A stretch of DNA of 64,000 bases, taken from positions 20,688,589 through 20,752,588 of the forward strand of contig NC_059293.1 of the NCBI RefSeq assembly GCF_017591435.1. The letters are read 5' to 3'. Position numbers and translations under genes: made by a program. The stretch is from Portunus trituberculatus. Its lineage: Eukaryota > Arthropoda > Malacostraca > Decapoda > Portunidae. Of this stretch, positions 33,629 through 54,852 are shown piece after piece (the stretch's first letter is position 1; each line of letters begins with the position of its first letter). The notes below the pieces were generated by a model. The model saw nothing but the letters and a program-made list of their open reading frames with translations, was not told the DNA's origin and ran no database searches.

Positions 33629-36600
33629 GTTGAGCTTGGCTGTTATGGCAGTCAGATTCCTGAGCGTGTCATGTGAGTGTTGTGCTTGGTGACAATACCT
33701 TTCATTGAGAAGAGGTGTTAGGTTCCTATATCTCCCTCGCCTTCTTATGTAGGTTTTACATACCATTATATGTAGAAAACTTTTTTAAATACCTATACAT
33801 TACATGGAATGGCTAAACACAGCTGTGTATGTATGTACCTATTTGTTTCTCTCTATCCATATTAATATTGATCTATTATCTCTTTATCTACTATCTGTAT
33901 ACCAGTCTGTGTATATAAATCACTATATATAACTACTCTTTTGGCAACTAATTGGTGTCAGAACAATGCCACCAAACATAAAGTCAACAAAAACAAAAGA
34001 AAAGATCATTTATGTGAGAGCTGTCAGAAATTAATCTTTTACATAATTTGCCACATAGATCCCAAGTTTTTTGTTGTCAAAGATAAAACATATATTTGAA
34101 ATAAGGATCTGAACTCTAACATTGGAATGTTAATGATGAGACAAGATAATGATACCAAAATTTCTGAGATGAAGTTGGTGGATGCCTTTCTTTGACCATT
34201 TTCTCTGCATCCTCCTCCCCTTAACCATTGCCCATCACACCCACACTCCAGCACTGCCATGGCTTGTTCATGCCACACTGAAGCCTGCCAAGGGTGAGAA
34301 TTTATATGTAAATGATGACTGAGATGAATATTATGTAACATATGAGTCAGCTTCCTTATTCACCATATCCTACTCTACTTCACTTCATTATCCTGGCCAT
34401 CATTATTAGTACCCTGATACCATTATATAGATATGTATCACTAAAACATCACCTAAAGTTGCCTAAAGTGGATGTTTGTAAGGAAAGGCTGGCATTAACA
34501 CCACGATAGGCTGGGCATTGACTTGATGAGCACAAGCTCTGGTCTTCCACAAGAAATGTCTTCACACCAAAGAGACACACACACACACACACACACACAC
34601 AGTTCAGTGTGATTATTGCTTCAGTATCAGATACTCCCTAATGAAATCAAATTTTATCTAGTAAAGCAATACTCAGCTTCCCTGAATAAGATAAAATGTG
34701 AAACATGTAAAGTGCATGGGAATAAGATTTACATCAAATCCAAATAGGTTTACAATCCAGATAAAAATGTTTTGTTATATCTAAGGTACTATTAGGGTGG
34801 TGTGATTTAGAAGAGACCTGCTACCCTTGTACTTATTCCTAAACTTTGCTTACCACCTCAGATACATTCCAGATATTTTTTCCATTACATGAAATGGGTT
34901 GCTGATTGTTTGTACTGTCTACCTATGCATAATTATTTTGTTCTATCACCAGTGACTACCTTTGTAGTGTATGCATGTTAGGTATGATAATTTTCTATCA
35001 TAATCAACCAACTGGACTGTGATGAGGACTTGGAAATTCTGGAGAAATCTGTGAAGGTAGAATAGAAATGCTGTTATGTAAACAGCAAACCCATTTTCTC
35101 ATCCATTGTTTGTTAATCTCTTATGCCAAAGAGTTATAACTTGGTCACTTCATTCCTGGCCACAGTATGTAGCTTCAAACCTTCCTGATCATTTTTCTAT
35201 TAGAGAAGTGGAGAATATAGATTCAGCTTTCTTTTCATTTAGTACTTGGATACATCTGTATTTCATGAATAATATGTTAGCACTGTTTACTTGTAAGTCA
35301 AAAAGCAGCCAGCAACACTGAAGTGTCCTGCCTAATTGTGCCTTTTGATATCAGTGGATTAATCATCATCCTGCTTTGCCTTGAGTCTCTTCATTAGAAC
35401 TAATCGTAATTCAACTTTGCATCACATAGGAGGAGGATGCTCCATGCTTTTTTTCGTGTCTTGTGGAATGCCTCATTGTGTCAGGAATATTTGTGTTCTG
35501 TGTTCATTTCAAATATTCTATCCAAAAAGTGGTGCTGGGCTGGAGATCTGCTCACTCTTGTCCATTTTTTTTCTGTTCCACTATGTGATGGTAGGGAGGT
35601 GTGGGAGCATTTATGGGTATATCTACTATACTAACAGTTCATCATAGTGTTAAGTGATGCAATGAAGAGGGTATTATGTATCAGACATCCATGACAGTTT
35701 TTATTCTAAGGTAATACAGTGCTGCTGCTGTTGCTGCTATCACTGTAATACATGCTAGTGAATATGCATGAGATTTTCCTCCACAAAATGATACAGTAAA
35801 TGCTGATATCACTTTTGATTAGAAGAATGCTGTACCACTGTCATAAAAATAGTGAATCTCGCTCTTGATAAATGTGTGTGCACTCGTGTTTTGTTTAGTG
35901 TGCATCTGCATTGCAAAACTCCATCCATATATCTAATATGCCTCAGATCCTTCTGTGTGATGGAAGGAAATGTTATATATTGTAATTTTGCATGTATTAC
36001 TGAACAAATTGACTTCATGTGATAACATTTTAATGCAGTATATACCTATGTTTGTATGTATAGTATAGCAATATAAAAAATATATTTCTTCTTTATTTTG
36101 GGGTACATAAATATTTTTTTTTACATAAAACTAGTTCCTTCACTGCACATTATCATAAATGGAATGTTGAATCTGTATGTCTAATGAAATCAAATTAGCT
36201 TGACTAAATTTGTATGGAAAAAGGAAATTGCAGTATGTGAGTACAGAATAGATTAGAACCATTAATCATTTGTATTATTATTGTTCTTGTCAATTGGAAA
36301 ATTATGCTTATCCATTGACCATTTGCTGAGTGAAAAGTGGACTATGACAAATTTTGTGTAGTAATTCAGCCAGCAGATGAATGGCCTGGCCCTTCAACCC
36401 AGAATAATGAAACCAGGAGAAATGACTGCCTAGAACAGGTTCATCTCACTCCTGAGTGCATCATCTCTGCATTAATGTCTCATGTCTCAGCAGGTGGAGC
36501 AATGTCTAAAGCTAAGACTGAGCTTGACATCTTTGGGATTCTCTGTATTATCTTAGTCACTCTTGGGAAAAATGTGCAGCATGTCATTTCATAATAATTT

Positions 36601-37124
36601 TCCATTTATTTTTTGATAAAGTTACAGAGCAGTTGTGAAACCTTATATCTACTTCCCAATAATAAGACCTTGATCACTTTTTAATTCTATGGACCTTTGC
36701 ATGCTGACATTTCTGCCCAGAGATTAAAATGAAAAGTAAATCAACAAATAGGTTACAATGGTTACTTCTTAGCAAGTGAGGAACTAGCAGCGGTTTGGCC
36801 TGAAGGGGTGAAGTGCATTTGGCATTTTAAAGAAAGGTGTGCTGGTAATGAGAGCCAAAGTATGAGGAGTTGCAAGAGGTGTATTCAAGTTGTTAAAGTA
36901 AAATATAAATCTCTTAAACTTAACATGTATGGGACCAAAGGTATTATTTTATTATGTGATTAACTCTGGAGAGTAAAAACTTTGATATTGTACATCAAAA
37001 CCTTTATATTTAGTGCAAAATATTATTTAAGCATAACATACTCGTGCAAACCCGTTTCTTTCACTTGTCCTCTGAAACTGTATGAATCTGTATTTCAAAG
37101 TATAATTATTTAATATTTACAATA

Positions 37125-37160
<36 letters not shown>

Positions 37161-37285
37161 TTGAGTTGAATGTGTGTGTTCATTCATTCTTCTACCATTC
37201 CCTCAAGTCAGGCTTCCACTAAGCTTCTAGTCTTGCATGGGATGGATTCACGATTCACTCCCTACATGTGTGTCCAGTTTTCACT
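33199..37285. other. Intergenic between STIMATE and NUBPL (convergent 3' ends)
   Basis: AT-rich DNA that probably holds the 3' UTRs of both convergent genes. It includes (GA)n at 33392-33424, (AT)n at 33550-33622, CA at 34576-34600 and (GA)n at 37128-37156. TTTATT (minus AATAAA) occurs at 36948-36953 and 36605-36610 and could end NUBPL transcripts. No conserved coding sequence was found. Confidence 0.6.
33550..33622. repeat. (AT)n microsatellite
   Basis: About 72 bp of alternating AT, probably in or near the STIMATE 3' UTR. Confidence 0.95.
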
Positions 37286-40200
37286 TCACTTAGTCTTCAA
37301 ATGTGCCACTTTTTGTGAAACCTTGGCAGCAATATTGAAGTAACTCCTGGCCTAGAAAGTAAACATGGCACTAAGAATAAGATAGTCACAAATCAGTGGC
37401 ATCAAAGTATAATTTGTTCATGAAAGCCAATGATTAAATTTATCTATCAAAAAACTTTATTTGCTGTGAAACTTAAATGTTTACTAGAAACTGTTATATT
37501 TGACTAAAACAATTGAATTACACCAGAACAATGTAACTGACATGAGACAGTAAGAAAAACTGTCAGATCAACATAATTCATCAAGGTTTCCAGGCCACAG
37601 CTCCCTGATACATCCTGCCCCTTGTACTCCACCTGCTGAACACAGGCTACTGAATGAAGCAAGCCCAAACTGTCTTAACTCTGGTGAGGATTCAAACCTG
37701 TCTCTCACTTGTAAGCCACGGCAATAACCACTAAGCTACTGGCAAGCTCACCTGTGGACTGCTGCATTCAGATATTACAATAGGCCTTCCACGGTCAGCA
37801 CCTTCTCGAATGGATAGATTTAATGGAACTTCACCAAGAAGATCAACATCTGAGAAAGAAGAAGAGTAAGTTTACTGTTGGAATTTGGGAATTAGTGAGC
37901 TCTTGGGTGTGGTCTGCCAAGTCCAGCATTGTTGTCACCTCCCTAGACAGGCTGACGAAAACCCCTTCATCACTGTTAGCTGCGACTATTTGATTGTGAA
38001 TGACATGCTTTTATATCAAGACTGACTTTATAAATGACATACTATTTGTGGCACAGTGAATGTTTGAGATCTAACAACAGAGCAGACTGATCCAGCCACA
38101 TGTGAGGGCTCATCATAGGTCTTGAAAATGTATGTGCCTGTGTGTGTGTGCGCATGTTTGCGTGTGTGTATTTGTATACACTTGCAATGATATGCCAAGA
38201 GAGGTTTACATTAGTAATAGTAAGTGATGAACAAGCTTTAAAAGATGGATCAATCAATACAGAATTTACATACCTAATTCTTCGGCCATTCTCTGTACTC
38301 CAAGCTGCCCAAATATATGTTCCTGGTGCCCACATTTAGGACAACAGAAGACACTCATATTTTCAACAAGACCAAGCACTGGTATGTGAACTTTGCTGAA
38401 CATTTCTGCTCCTCTCCGAGCATCAAGAAGGGCGATGTCTTGAGGTGTTGACACTATGATGGCACCTAAAAGATTCACATTATACATATATGGTGTCAAA
38501 GAGAAGATAAATAGGCAAAATTGTCAAGTACACATTTTCAATAGGATACAAAGAATAAGACCTTACCTGTTACATCAATCAACTGTGATATGGAGAGTTG
38601 AGTGTCGCCTGTTCCTGGTGGCATGTCCAACACCAGATACTTGAGGTCAGGTCCCCAGGCAGTGTGCAACAATAGTCTTTGGACAGCTGACATCACCATC
38701 GGCCCTCGCCACACCACTGCTGCCTTCTCTTCCACTAAGAATCCCATTGACATACTGTTGGGAAGGTTTGTACTGCAGTAATATTGCAAGTCATCAAAAT
38801 TCAAATTGAAAGTAGGAGCATGAAAATGATATTAACAACAAGTGGCATAAAAACATTGTACATAATTCTACAACTTGGTCAACATCTTCATACTCATATC
38901 ACTTGCATCTAAGCAAAAAAGATTATAACTATGGAATGGAGTTCTCTATAATTGTAATGTCCTTCTTGGGTATTTCCTTGGAAGCACTGGGAAATTGATC
39001 AAAGGCCTTCATCAAGCCAAAGCATCAAAACTCACAGACAGCGTTCTATGTAGATGCTCGGCCAAAACAACTGTCAAGTTCAAAAAGAATTTAAGTTTAA
39101 GAGTTCCGCCGTGGTACAGTGGAACCATGCGTGCTTTGGGGTCCGAGGGGTCTCCAAGCGCACGGGTTCGAATCCTGTCCACAGTCTGAGTGTAGGTTGG
39201 GCTTTTTCACTCGGGGCAAGGGTTTCCTAGCGGGTGGGTTTTGAGATAGGAGGTGCCACAAAAAGCATCTCCTTTAGCCCATAAATTCCTGTGAAAAGCC
39301 CACATGGTATAAAAAAAAAAAAAAAAAAAAAAAAAAAGTTGCTACAAAATGTTATTCTACAATGGATTAATTTCACTATGCCAGCTTCCACCACCAAAAG
39401 AGGATTCCAAGAAGCATAAATGTTATATAGTATTGGAAAACAGATTAATGAGGTAATGATGGTTGCCAACTCCAAATAATGTAATTTCTTACCATTGTAT
39501 GCCATAATTTGAAAGAGGCACCATCTTGTCATCTGAAAACAATAATCACATTTTTAATCAAAAACAAAAATACAGCATTTGCTAAATGGAAAGGTTTGCA
39601 AATTCCACATAAAGTTTCCATTTTAGCAAACAGAATAAATAAGTACATTATGAACACAATGTTTGCTTCATCTCAATACAACAGATGTGAATTCATGCAC
39701 CTTACCCACTTTGGTCTATTTCTGGTGGAGCGCTGAGGTTCATCATGCGAGGTATTGACGGACCAAACACATCCATGTCAAGCAAACCGACCCCACAGTT
39801 GTCCACTTCAGCCAGGGCAAGAGCCAAGTTCACTGAAATCATAACAAGCATACATTTTTAATCACTTCACTTCATTTGACAGACAATGATATTCAAATCA
39901 GTGTTGGAAGGTAAGATATGTGAGACCTACAAAGCATTTCAGTGGAGTGGGAGTAGATAAAACAAAAAATGCTGCCCCGGATAGCAAAAAAATACTAGTG
40001 ATGCCGCCAGGTGTAAGATATTAAGTGTAAAAACGCAATAAAGCTCACCTGCAGTTGTTGACTTCCCCACTCCTCCTTTCCCTGATGCAACAACAATGAC
40101 ATTGCTAACGTTAGGAATCTTGGAGCGCCTGGGCAGCCCTCTCTTCATTACTTCCTTCTGGTGATCTGCTAGCTTAGTCTTGCTACAGTCAGCCTTCTGT

Positions 40201-40714
40201 AAAAGTAAGAATAATTTGCCAGAATGTTCTTGGTAATGTCAATCTGCTGTAGAAGTAAAATATTGTACTACAACAAGCAATTCTCCATCACAAACAGTTC
40301 ACTGGAATCATGGAAATAACCTAAGCTTACTAATACCCAGACACTGTTCATTTCCCAGTAAAATATGATACTTTTTTTCTCTAATCATGATCTACATTTA
40401 CTTGACAGATTTACCACCCTGCATCCAGCCAACACAAGGCAAGAGAGGGGCTGGGCCAGTGACAGAATAATAGCAGAGTACAAGATGATGATAATTGTAT
40501 AAGTATTGTCTGTGATCCACAATAACATAAATTAACTGTACGAATTTAAACATAACCCTCAAATGAAAATACTCACATCATCTCAATCTACAATACTTAC
40601 TGGTTTATCTGCATGTGTTGAGAATCCACGCACCAGGACCTGCCTCAAGCCACCGCCACGCCTCAGCAACACACTGAGGGAACACTGGCTGCCACCCACC
40701 ACACTGGCCATCAT
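37286..40714 (-). CDS. NUBPL: NUBPL/Ind1, mitochondrial Fe-S P-loop ATPase for complex I
   Basis: Eight exons in phase: 40714-40601, 40196-40049, 39832-39710, 39532-39493, 38754-38567, 38465-38274, 37849-37752, 37351-37286; 322 residues (human 319). The N-terminus is Arg-rich and acid-free for about 35 residues ([17 protein letters not shown]), fitting a mitochondrial presequence. The ATPase core shows [17 protein letters not shown] (deviant Walker A, ~69-85), [46 protein letters not shown] (~200) and [11 protein letters not shown]. The CPKC metal-binding motif required for Fe-S transfer is present in [16 protein letters not shown]. The protein delivers a [4Fe-4S] cluster to respiratory complex I. 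The exon 3 donor must be GTGGGT at 39709-39704; the next GT would create a stop. A tRNA-like SINE directly follows the exon 7 donor, and another SINE lies in intron 4. Confidence 0.97.
37590..37746 (-). mobile_element. tRNA-Val-derived SINE (minus), adjacent to NUBPL exon 7 donor
   Basis: On the minus strand, GCCAGTAGCTTAGTGGTTA (A-box region), an anticodon loop CTTACAA with TAC (valine) and GGTTTGAATCC (B box) span about 37681-37745. A less certain tRNA-unrelated body continues to about 37590. The head begins within about 6 bases of the GT of the exon 7 donor (37751). Confidence 0.65.
39104..39337 (+). mobile_element. tRNA-derived SINE with poly(A) tail
   Basis: The head GCCGTGGTACAGTGGAACC to GGGTTCGAATCC (about 39107-39186) is tRNA-like, with a long variable arm suggesting a serine/leucine-type source. 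A ~120-bp body with GGCTTTTTCACTCGGGGC follows, ending in 27 A at 39311-39337. It lies in NUBPL intron 4, antisense to the gene. I could not see a clear target-site duplication. Confidence 0.8.
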
Positions 40715-41754
40715 TTTATTGTTGGGGATTTGAGGGATGCGAGCTGACTTGCCCCACAAACTCTATTATCTTGAGGAAAAGACCGTGGTGTGCTGACTGT
40801 TGAGTGTCTTGAAGGCCTCCAAGCTCATATACACACACTTTCTCTCTATTTCTCTCTTCGAAACCCTTCCAAAATCCTCAATAATACTTAAAGGTCCCAA
40901 ATTAGCCTGGGAATATATGAAGCCCTTCCGTACGTGCAGACTCTACGCACGTGGCTCGCAATGTAAACAAACCCAGGCCAGCTGTAGTGGGCGTTGTATC
41001 AAAAGCCTTTGTATCGGCTTCAAATGTTTTGTATGCAGTAATTTTTTTTTTTTTTTTTTTTTATTTGTATTCTTTTTTTTTTATCTAGATTTTGATCATA
41101 TGGTCTTATATATACTGTTGTCGTGTTTGCTGGCAGACGACACCGTGACGCAATCCAGCAGTGCGAGTGTATTTTATCTAATTGTATGGGTAAACACACA
41201 CACACACACACTGGAGCGTCATGATTGGTCCCTTTTCCCCACCTTCATAGTTTTCGGTGGTCAGCTATGGGTTGTGGAATACTCTCTTCTGAACACAACT
41301 TAATACATCTAAAATTCACCAAAAATCACTCATGACATCCAATACATACCTAAACACACAAGAAAATACATCCATGGCATCCAAAATACAGCCTTAACCA
41401 ACCAAATTCTACAAACATTATAAAGAATGGTACTGTGACAAGGGTAACTAAGGTAAATAGTCATCAAGTGATTTTTCTTTTACCATTTTCACTTCCATTT
41501 CCCTTTTCTTCTTTCTCCTCCTCTTCTACCTCCCATACTTACTATCAATACAACCCGGACTTAAAAACAAAAAACATAAACGAAACACTATATATTGTAT
41601 TGTATAATGAGGAACAGAGGCTAGAGCTGAGCCATCACTCTTGCCATTGTACAAAAATAACATTGGATATAAATGGAAATTTTAATTTATCAAACAATTG
41701 ATCACATATTTACAATAAATGTATATCATTTTATCATACAAAATAATACAGTAT
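40715..41754. other. Intergenic between NUBPL start and SUPV3L1 stop
   Basis: About 1 kb containing the NUBPL promoter and 5' UTR side and the SUPV3L1 3' UTR. It includes T-runs at 41041-41083 and a short CA tract at 41196-41210. No gene was recognised. Confidence 0.6.
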
Positions 41755-49787
<8,033 letters not shown>

Positions 49788-49997
49788 ACTATACTAGGAG
49801 TCCGTCTTTTCAATGAACATCACGCGTGTATCATTATGGGAACGGCACTGAATGTCACTAACTGTCAATCATCAAAATCAAACTTGTATCCTCAATCTGC
49901 CTTCCTGCCTACTGTAACACTCACGCTGGGTTGTTGTTGTTGTTTCAGGCAGCGGCCCAGTCGGGTACGCACACCACGCTGACTTCGGTCATTTCGC

Positions 49998-50344
49998 AAT
50001 TTGGACTTTTCACTCAACAAACAAATTTCTGATTTAACTTATGTTTTTTCTGGTGAGAAATGCAATGAAATGATTGATGGTATTTGTCTTCAACGTCGCA
50101 AATGTATACATTTCTTTTTCATTTTTTTCGACTCCAACGTAAGCCTACCTCTCATTCCTAGCGATCTTCAGGCACCTGTGGGGAAATAAGGGTTTTTGGG
50201 TGGGGGAGCATTAAATCGAGCAGTGTGCATTGCAAAATAAGACGGAAATCAACAAGATCATACAAAAAATCTCATAAAATATTTTATGGCGGCGGCGGCA
50301 GCGGCGCAGCGAGCGCTGCTTTGTTATTGTTGTTATTGTTCAGC
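49998..50344 (+). repeat. GC-rich duplicated block, copy 1
   Basis: Closely resembles 53177-53525. Shared text includes CTACCTCTCAT, GATCTT, CACCTGTGGG, GGGTTTTTGGGTGGGGGAGC followed by ATTAAA, GCATTGCAAAA, AAATCAACAA and a final GGC-rich stretch followed by TTGTTATTGTT. The copy lies about 210 bp upstream of the proposed SUPV3L1 start codon, so it could contribute to its promoter. No open frame is conserved between the copies. Confidence 0.75.
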
Positions 50345-50400
50345 GAATCAGCAGGAGTGACTCTGAACTAAGAATTTCCTACATTGATGCAAATTACTGA

Positions 50401-50402
<2 letters not shown>

Positions 50403-50480
<78 letters not shown>
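50403..50480. repeat. (AT)n microsatellite
   Basis: About 77 bp of alternating AT about 60 bp beyond the duplicated GC-rich block. Confidence 0.95.
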
Positions 50481-50486
<6 letters not shown>

Positions 50487-50570
50487 CTCACAAGATCCAC
50501 ATTCTACACAGCCAGAATACCGCTCCCACACACAAAACCATTTAACATAACATAACATAACATAAATAAT

Positions 50571-50610
50571 AGGATAACAAAGGGCCACCAGGGCCCATCT
50601 AGGTTATCCT
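50571..50610. repeat. Inverted repeat / hairpin
   Basis: AGGATAAC at 50571-50578 is complementary to GTTATCCT at 50603-50610, with a GGGCC-rich loop between. AACAT units precede it. The flanking text (GTATCAGTCGCACAGCGACC) resembles part of a dispersed repeat, so this may be a mobile-element end. Confidence 0.5.
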
Positions 50611-51213
50611 GTATCAGTCGCACAGCGACCTCGTCATCAACACTCATGACTAACTCAAAATACACTCAGAACGCCATCCAACACCTCAAAATATCGAGAC
50701 ACATTAAAAACTCACTAGAAACCACCAGTATACACCAAACCCACCCCTGTAACAAAAAACACATCCAAAGGACATCCCACACAAAAACCACCTAACACTT
50801 TCAAAATTCCGCTTTAAAGGTTCCAAATGAATACAGATAGTAGATACATAGCTACGAATTAATTACAAATCACAAATAGTATACTATATAGTGCTTCTCA
50901 AAACATGCAAATACTACACAAAAAACATCTCACTTCATACACTCAATGTACGTAAAATATACCTAAAAGATCTGAAACACATTGAAAACTCAAGAAACGC
51001 ACCCAAAACATACCTACAACACCCCAAATGACCTGCAACACTACTGAACACACTTAAAATACCCAATATAAATATATATCCCAAAACCAACAAAATGCAT
51101 TATAAAGGGCGTTAGGATTACAAGGGACACTTACCTAAATATTACACATTGGATCCTTCTCCTATTCCGTCTCTTTCTCATTTCTTCTTCGTCTTCCTAT
51201 GTTCTTTTTCCTT

Positions 51214-51500
51214 CTTCTTCTTTATACTTCTTCTTGTCTACACGTCTGAGCCTAGAAAGACATCAAAACATTAGATATTATACAAAATATTGAGGAAATG
51301 AAGGGTGACTTAAGTATAGTGGCTTGGCTGCTGCTCCTCCTCCTCCTCCTTTTCTCCTTCGTTCCTCCTTATCCTCCTTTATTTCTCCTTTCTTCCTCCT
51401 TCTGCTACTATTATCTACACACCTCAACCTATAAAAACACGAAAACAAGCACAAAAACACTAGATATTAGGCAAAATATTGACGAACTGAAGGGTTTGGA
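51214..51500. repeat. Diverged tandem duplication (~185-bp period)
   Basis: A block with CTAGATATTA..CAAAATATTGA..AA.TGAAGGGT occurs near 51270-51306 and again near 51448-51495. CTT/CTC-rich text and a TCTACAC..CT.A.CCTA stretch are repeated before both. Confidence 0.65.
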
Positions 51501-53176
51501 AAAGAGGCGCCAGCCTGGGGCTATGATGGGTCACAACCTGGGCTGTGGCCATCACAGAGAACGGGAACGGGGGTGACTCGGCTAAATTACGTAAATAATT
51601 TCATTTCAAAATGACTTTTGAAAAACGAAGCCACGGCCGAATGCATGATATTTTATGACGTGATAAATATTGAAACTCATTTTCAAAATATTAAAATATC
51701 TCCAGCTTAACTAGTTTTTAAAAAGTATCTAAATTAATTACTTTAAAAGTATAAAAACCTTTTCACCAATAACTTTGCTAAAACATCTTGTAAAGTCAAG
51801 CCATTTTCACTTGGCGAGTATTTTAACACATTTTGCGGAGCCTGAGCTATCTTTTAAAGCATTCTACAGCGAGTTAGACCGAGAAGCAGAAACGTGAGCA
51901 AATAAAATAAAAATAAAAAAGTTTTTTTTTTCAACAGCACCAAACACCATTTCAAACTCCACATATTTCACTCAATAGATTGATTTCATTCTTAAAAGAG
52001 AATATGAGATTCTTTGATACTTTAAAAGCCCACTTATGCCTTGAAATAAGAAAATAAAAAATGGGAAATGCAAAATTTTGCTGTTGCAAAGCCTTTAACA
52101 TACACCATAAAACACCACTAAACGCCACATATTTACCCAACAAAGAAGCGGAAAACACTTCAAACACAACGAAACACTTATAGAAACCATAAAAACATAC
52201 CATGGAAACGTAATATTAAAGTTAGGAAATATTTGAAAAAAAGTATTTGACCCGCAGGCTGCCGGTTTGGGGGTTGGGTGATGGCTGGGTGACCAAGGGG
52301 GGAGTCGGCACGGAGGCAACATCGGCGGAGTTCCATATCTTGTCTTGACCATCTCACCAAGCCAAAATTAAGCCACATACGGAACTTTTCACCACAAGAT
52401 ATAAAATGCTAGACTAGTAGCTCCATTCTGACACATGCTTGGGTTACGATAAGTGAAAGAAGCAAATATTAGCGGATTTTTGCTTATATATTATACCTAT
52501 CATCTTTTAATATTTGCGTACTGTTTTCATTCTCATATGTAAAGGAAACCTAAAAATAAGTTAAAGACCTTATAAATACCTTTAATAGACGAAGATGAGG
52601 CAGTGTGGAAGGTTATGGTGAAGGATTACACTGCTGTCATGCCGCTTAAGTTGGTGCTTGGGCCTTGGCGCTGCTTGAAAACTGTCGGTAATATAGTAAC
52701 ACTTCACTTCTTTTTATTTCACGTGTGTGTGTGTTTGGGTATGCATGGGTCAGTATAGCCCACCGCCACAAATGTTGTCACCACCACCACCACCAATAGA
52801 CTACTGCCGTAGCAGGAGGTTCTCTGCGAAGGCAGTAGTACGTATGTGTAAATGTTTATGATAACTATCTGTTACTAAATCTCTTATTAATGAGACACTA
52901 TACTTATGCAAATACCACATGTCGTTTTATTGGTTGTTGTGACATCTTTCTCTTCGTTATCGTGTCCAGCTATGGTTATTTGTCAAAGTAGGAAATGTTA
53001 AGTAGTATCCATAGTTGTACAGCGAGTGTTGGCAGCTCCTGCGGAACGAGAATCAAGGTGTCTAAAAGGCGGACTATAGTATTTCTCTAATTCTGTATTT
53101 GTACCACCTGTTACACGAGTATTTCTGACAATAATCCAGGGTGAAAGGATACTAAGTAGAGGAATATAGATATGGT

Positions 53177-53525
53177 CAATTTACAGTTTCACCCAACCAA
53201 CGATTTTCTGATGTGGCTTATGTGTTTCTGGTGAGATATGTAGTGAATTGATTGATGTTCTACATCACTTCCGTCGCAAATGCGTAGTTTTCAATTTTGA
53301 CTTTTTCAACTTATGCCTACCTCTCATCCCTAACGATCTTGGGGGACCTGTGGGAAATCAGGGTTTTTGGGTGGGGGAGCATTAAAACGAGTAACGCGCG
53401 TTGCAAAACAGGTCCAAAATCAACAAAGTCACACCAAAAATCTGTAAAAATACATAAATTACACCTTTGACGGCGGGAGAGGCGGCGGCTGACGTGAGCC
53501 TTGTTGTGTTATTGTTGAGCTGCGT
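53177..53525 (+). repeat. GC-rich duplicated block, copy 2
   Basis: Second copy of the block at 49998-50344, in the same orientation about 3.2 kb away, with a similar GGC-rich end (GACGGCGGGAGAGGCGGCGG). The divergence suggests an old duplication or two insertions of a dispersed repeat. Confidence 0.75.
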
Positions 53526-53754
53526 TGCACACGATTCATTACATTTCTGGCTCTATCAGCTACATTTAGCGAAGCCCCCATCCCCTAATACCCCCTTTTA
53601 TCAATAACGGGCATGACACTGCATATCATATGTAATATATATTATGATGTATTATATCATGCAATATATACATTATAGTATATAATAATGCATCAGTAAC
53701 TTCCGGTTATTATTATTGTCACTGTTATGCCCATTACTGATAATAGGTTAGGGG

Positions 53755-53880
53755 TGTCCGGGTCAGCAACGAGTGTGCATAGTTGTAAAGAGAAATTGGA
53801 TAAGTATATGGAGACGGGGCCACACGAGCATAAAGCCCAGGCCCTGTAAAACTACAACTAGGTAAATACATAATAATGAT
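53755..53880 (+). mobile_element. LINE 3' end fragment (CR1/Jockey-like tail)
   Basis: An open frame ends in KEKLDKYMETGPHEHKAQAL followed by TAA, then a short non-coding tail (CTACAACTAGGTAAATAC) and ATA/AATG simple sequence. I recall this ending as the C-terminus and 3' end of an abundant decapod non-LTR element. Only the last ~120 bp are present; the assignment rests on recall. Confidence 0.5.
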
Positions 53881-54185
53881 GAACAAGTATCACTGCTGCT
53901 ACTACTATACTATCAACACAACTAAACTCCCTCATACATCTCCATTTTTCATTCCTTCTTTCCATTGAACTGCGCGTAAATATATGGAAGAGAAAGACAC
54001 TGAGCGGGAGAGCTATGAACAGAGACATAACCATTACCTATACAACTAGATTTTTTTGGGTCATTTATTTACCTTTGAGGTTAGTTCTCCCAGACTCATT
54101 CTTCATCTCTCTTTCAGCCTCACATCTCATTCCCATCCATTGGTAGATTAAAAAAATAAAAAAAATAAAACAGAACACGAACTAA

Positions 54186-54708
54186 ACTACGTGGAATCTA
54201 AAGCTTTTCGTCTTATCAACTCTTCTCCTCTAACTGACTGTCTTGATTCTTTAAGTCACCGCCGCAATGTTGCATCTTTATCTGTCTTCTACCGCTGTTT
54301 TCATGCTGTCTGCTCTTCTGAACTTGCTAACTGCTTGCCTTCCCCCTCCTGCGGCCTCGCTGCACAAGACTCTCTACTTCTTCTCATCCCTATTCTGTCC
54401 ATCTTCCTAATGCAAGAGTTAACCAGTATCTTCACTCCTTCATTCCCTACACTGGTAAACTCTGGAACTCTCTACCTGTGTCTGTATTTCCACCTGCCTA
54501 TGACTTAAACTCTTTCAAAAGAGGAGTGTCAAGACACCTCTTACGTTAACTGGACCCTCCTTTTAGATTTTTTTGTTTTTTCTCTTTCTCCTACTTTCCT
54601 CTCAACAGGGCCTGGCAACCAGCGGAATTTTTTTTTTCCAACACTTTGTTTTCCCTTGGCCAGTGCCCTTGTAATGTAAAAAAAAACAAAAAACAAAAAA
54701 ACAAAACC
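54186..54708 (+). mobile_element. 5'-truncated non-LTR retrotransposon (LINE) 3' end
   Basis: The frame from 54191 reads SKAFRLINSSPLTDCLDSL, SHRRNVASLSVFYRCF and SSELANCLPSP, the conserved C-terminal text of a family of RT-containing LINEs. About 54340 the frame shifts and the continuation (KLWNSLPVSVF, DLNSFKRGVSRHLL) lies in another frame, ending before a 3' untranslated part (GGGCCTGGCAACC, T-run, CCCTTGGCCAGTGCCC) and an A-rich tail. It is truncated and broken, therefore inactive. Confidence 0.8.
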
Positions 54709-54852
54709 AAACTAGGAGAGAATCAGCGCATGTGCAAAAAGAATGCAATGACAGGGATGAATAAAGACTCCTGTGTTGCATCCTAGCTCCCCTCAGTCTC
54801 CTGTCTCCTGTGTGATCTAGGATAAAAATTCAACACACTGGATTTTTTTGCC

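Noticed and set aside
36337..36594. 85-residue plus-strand frame downstream of STIMATE
   Set aside because: No recognisable domain, AT-rich surroundings, and it lies in the probable 3' UTR or intergenic zone between convergent genes.
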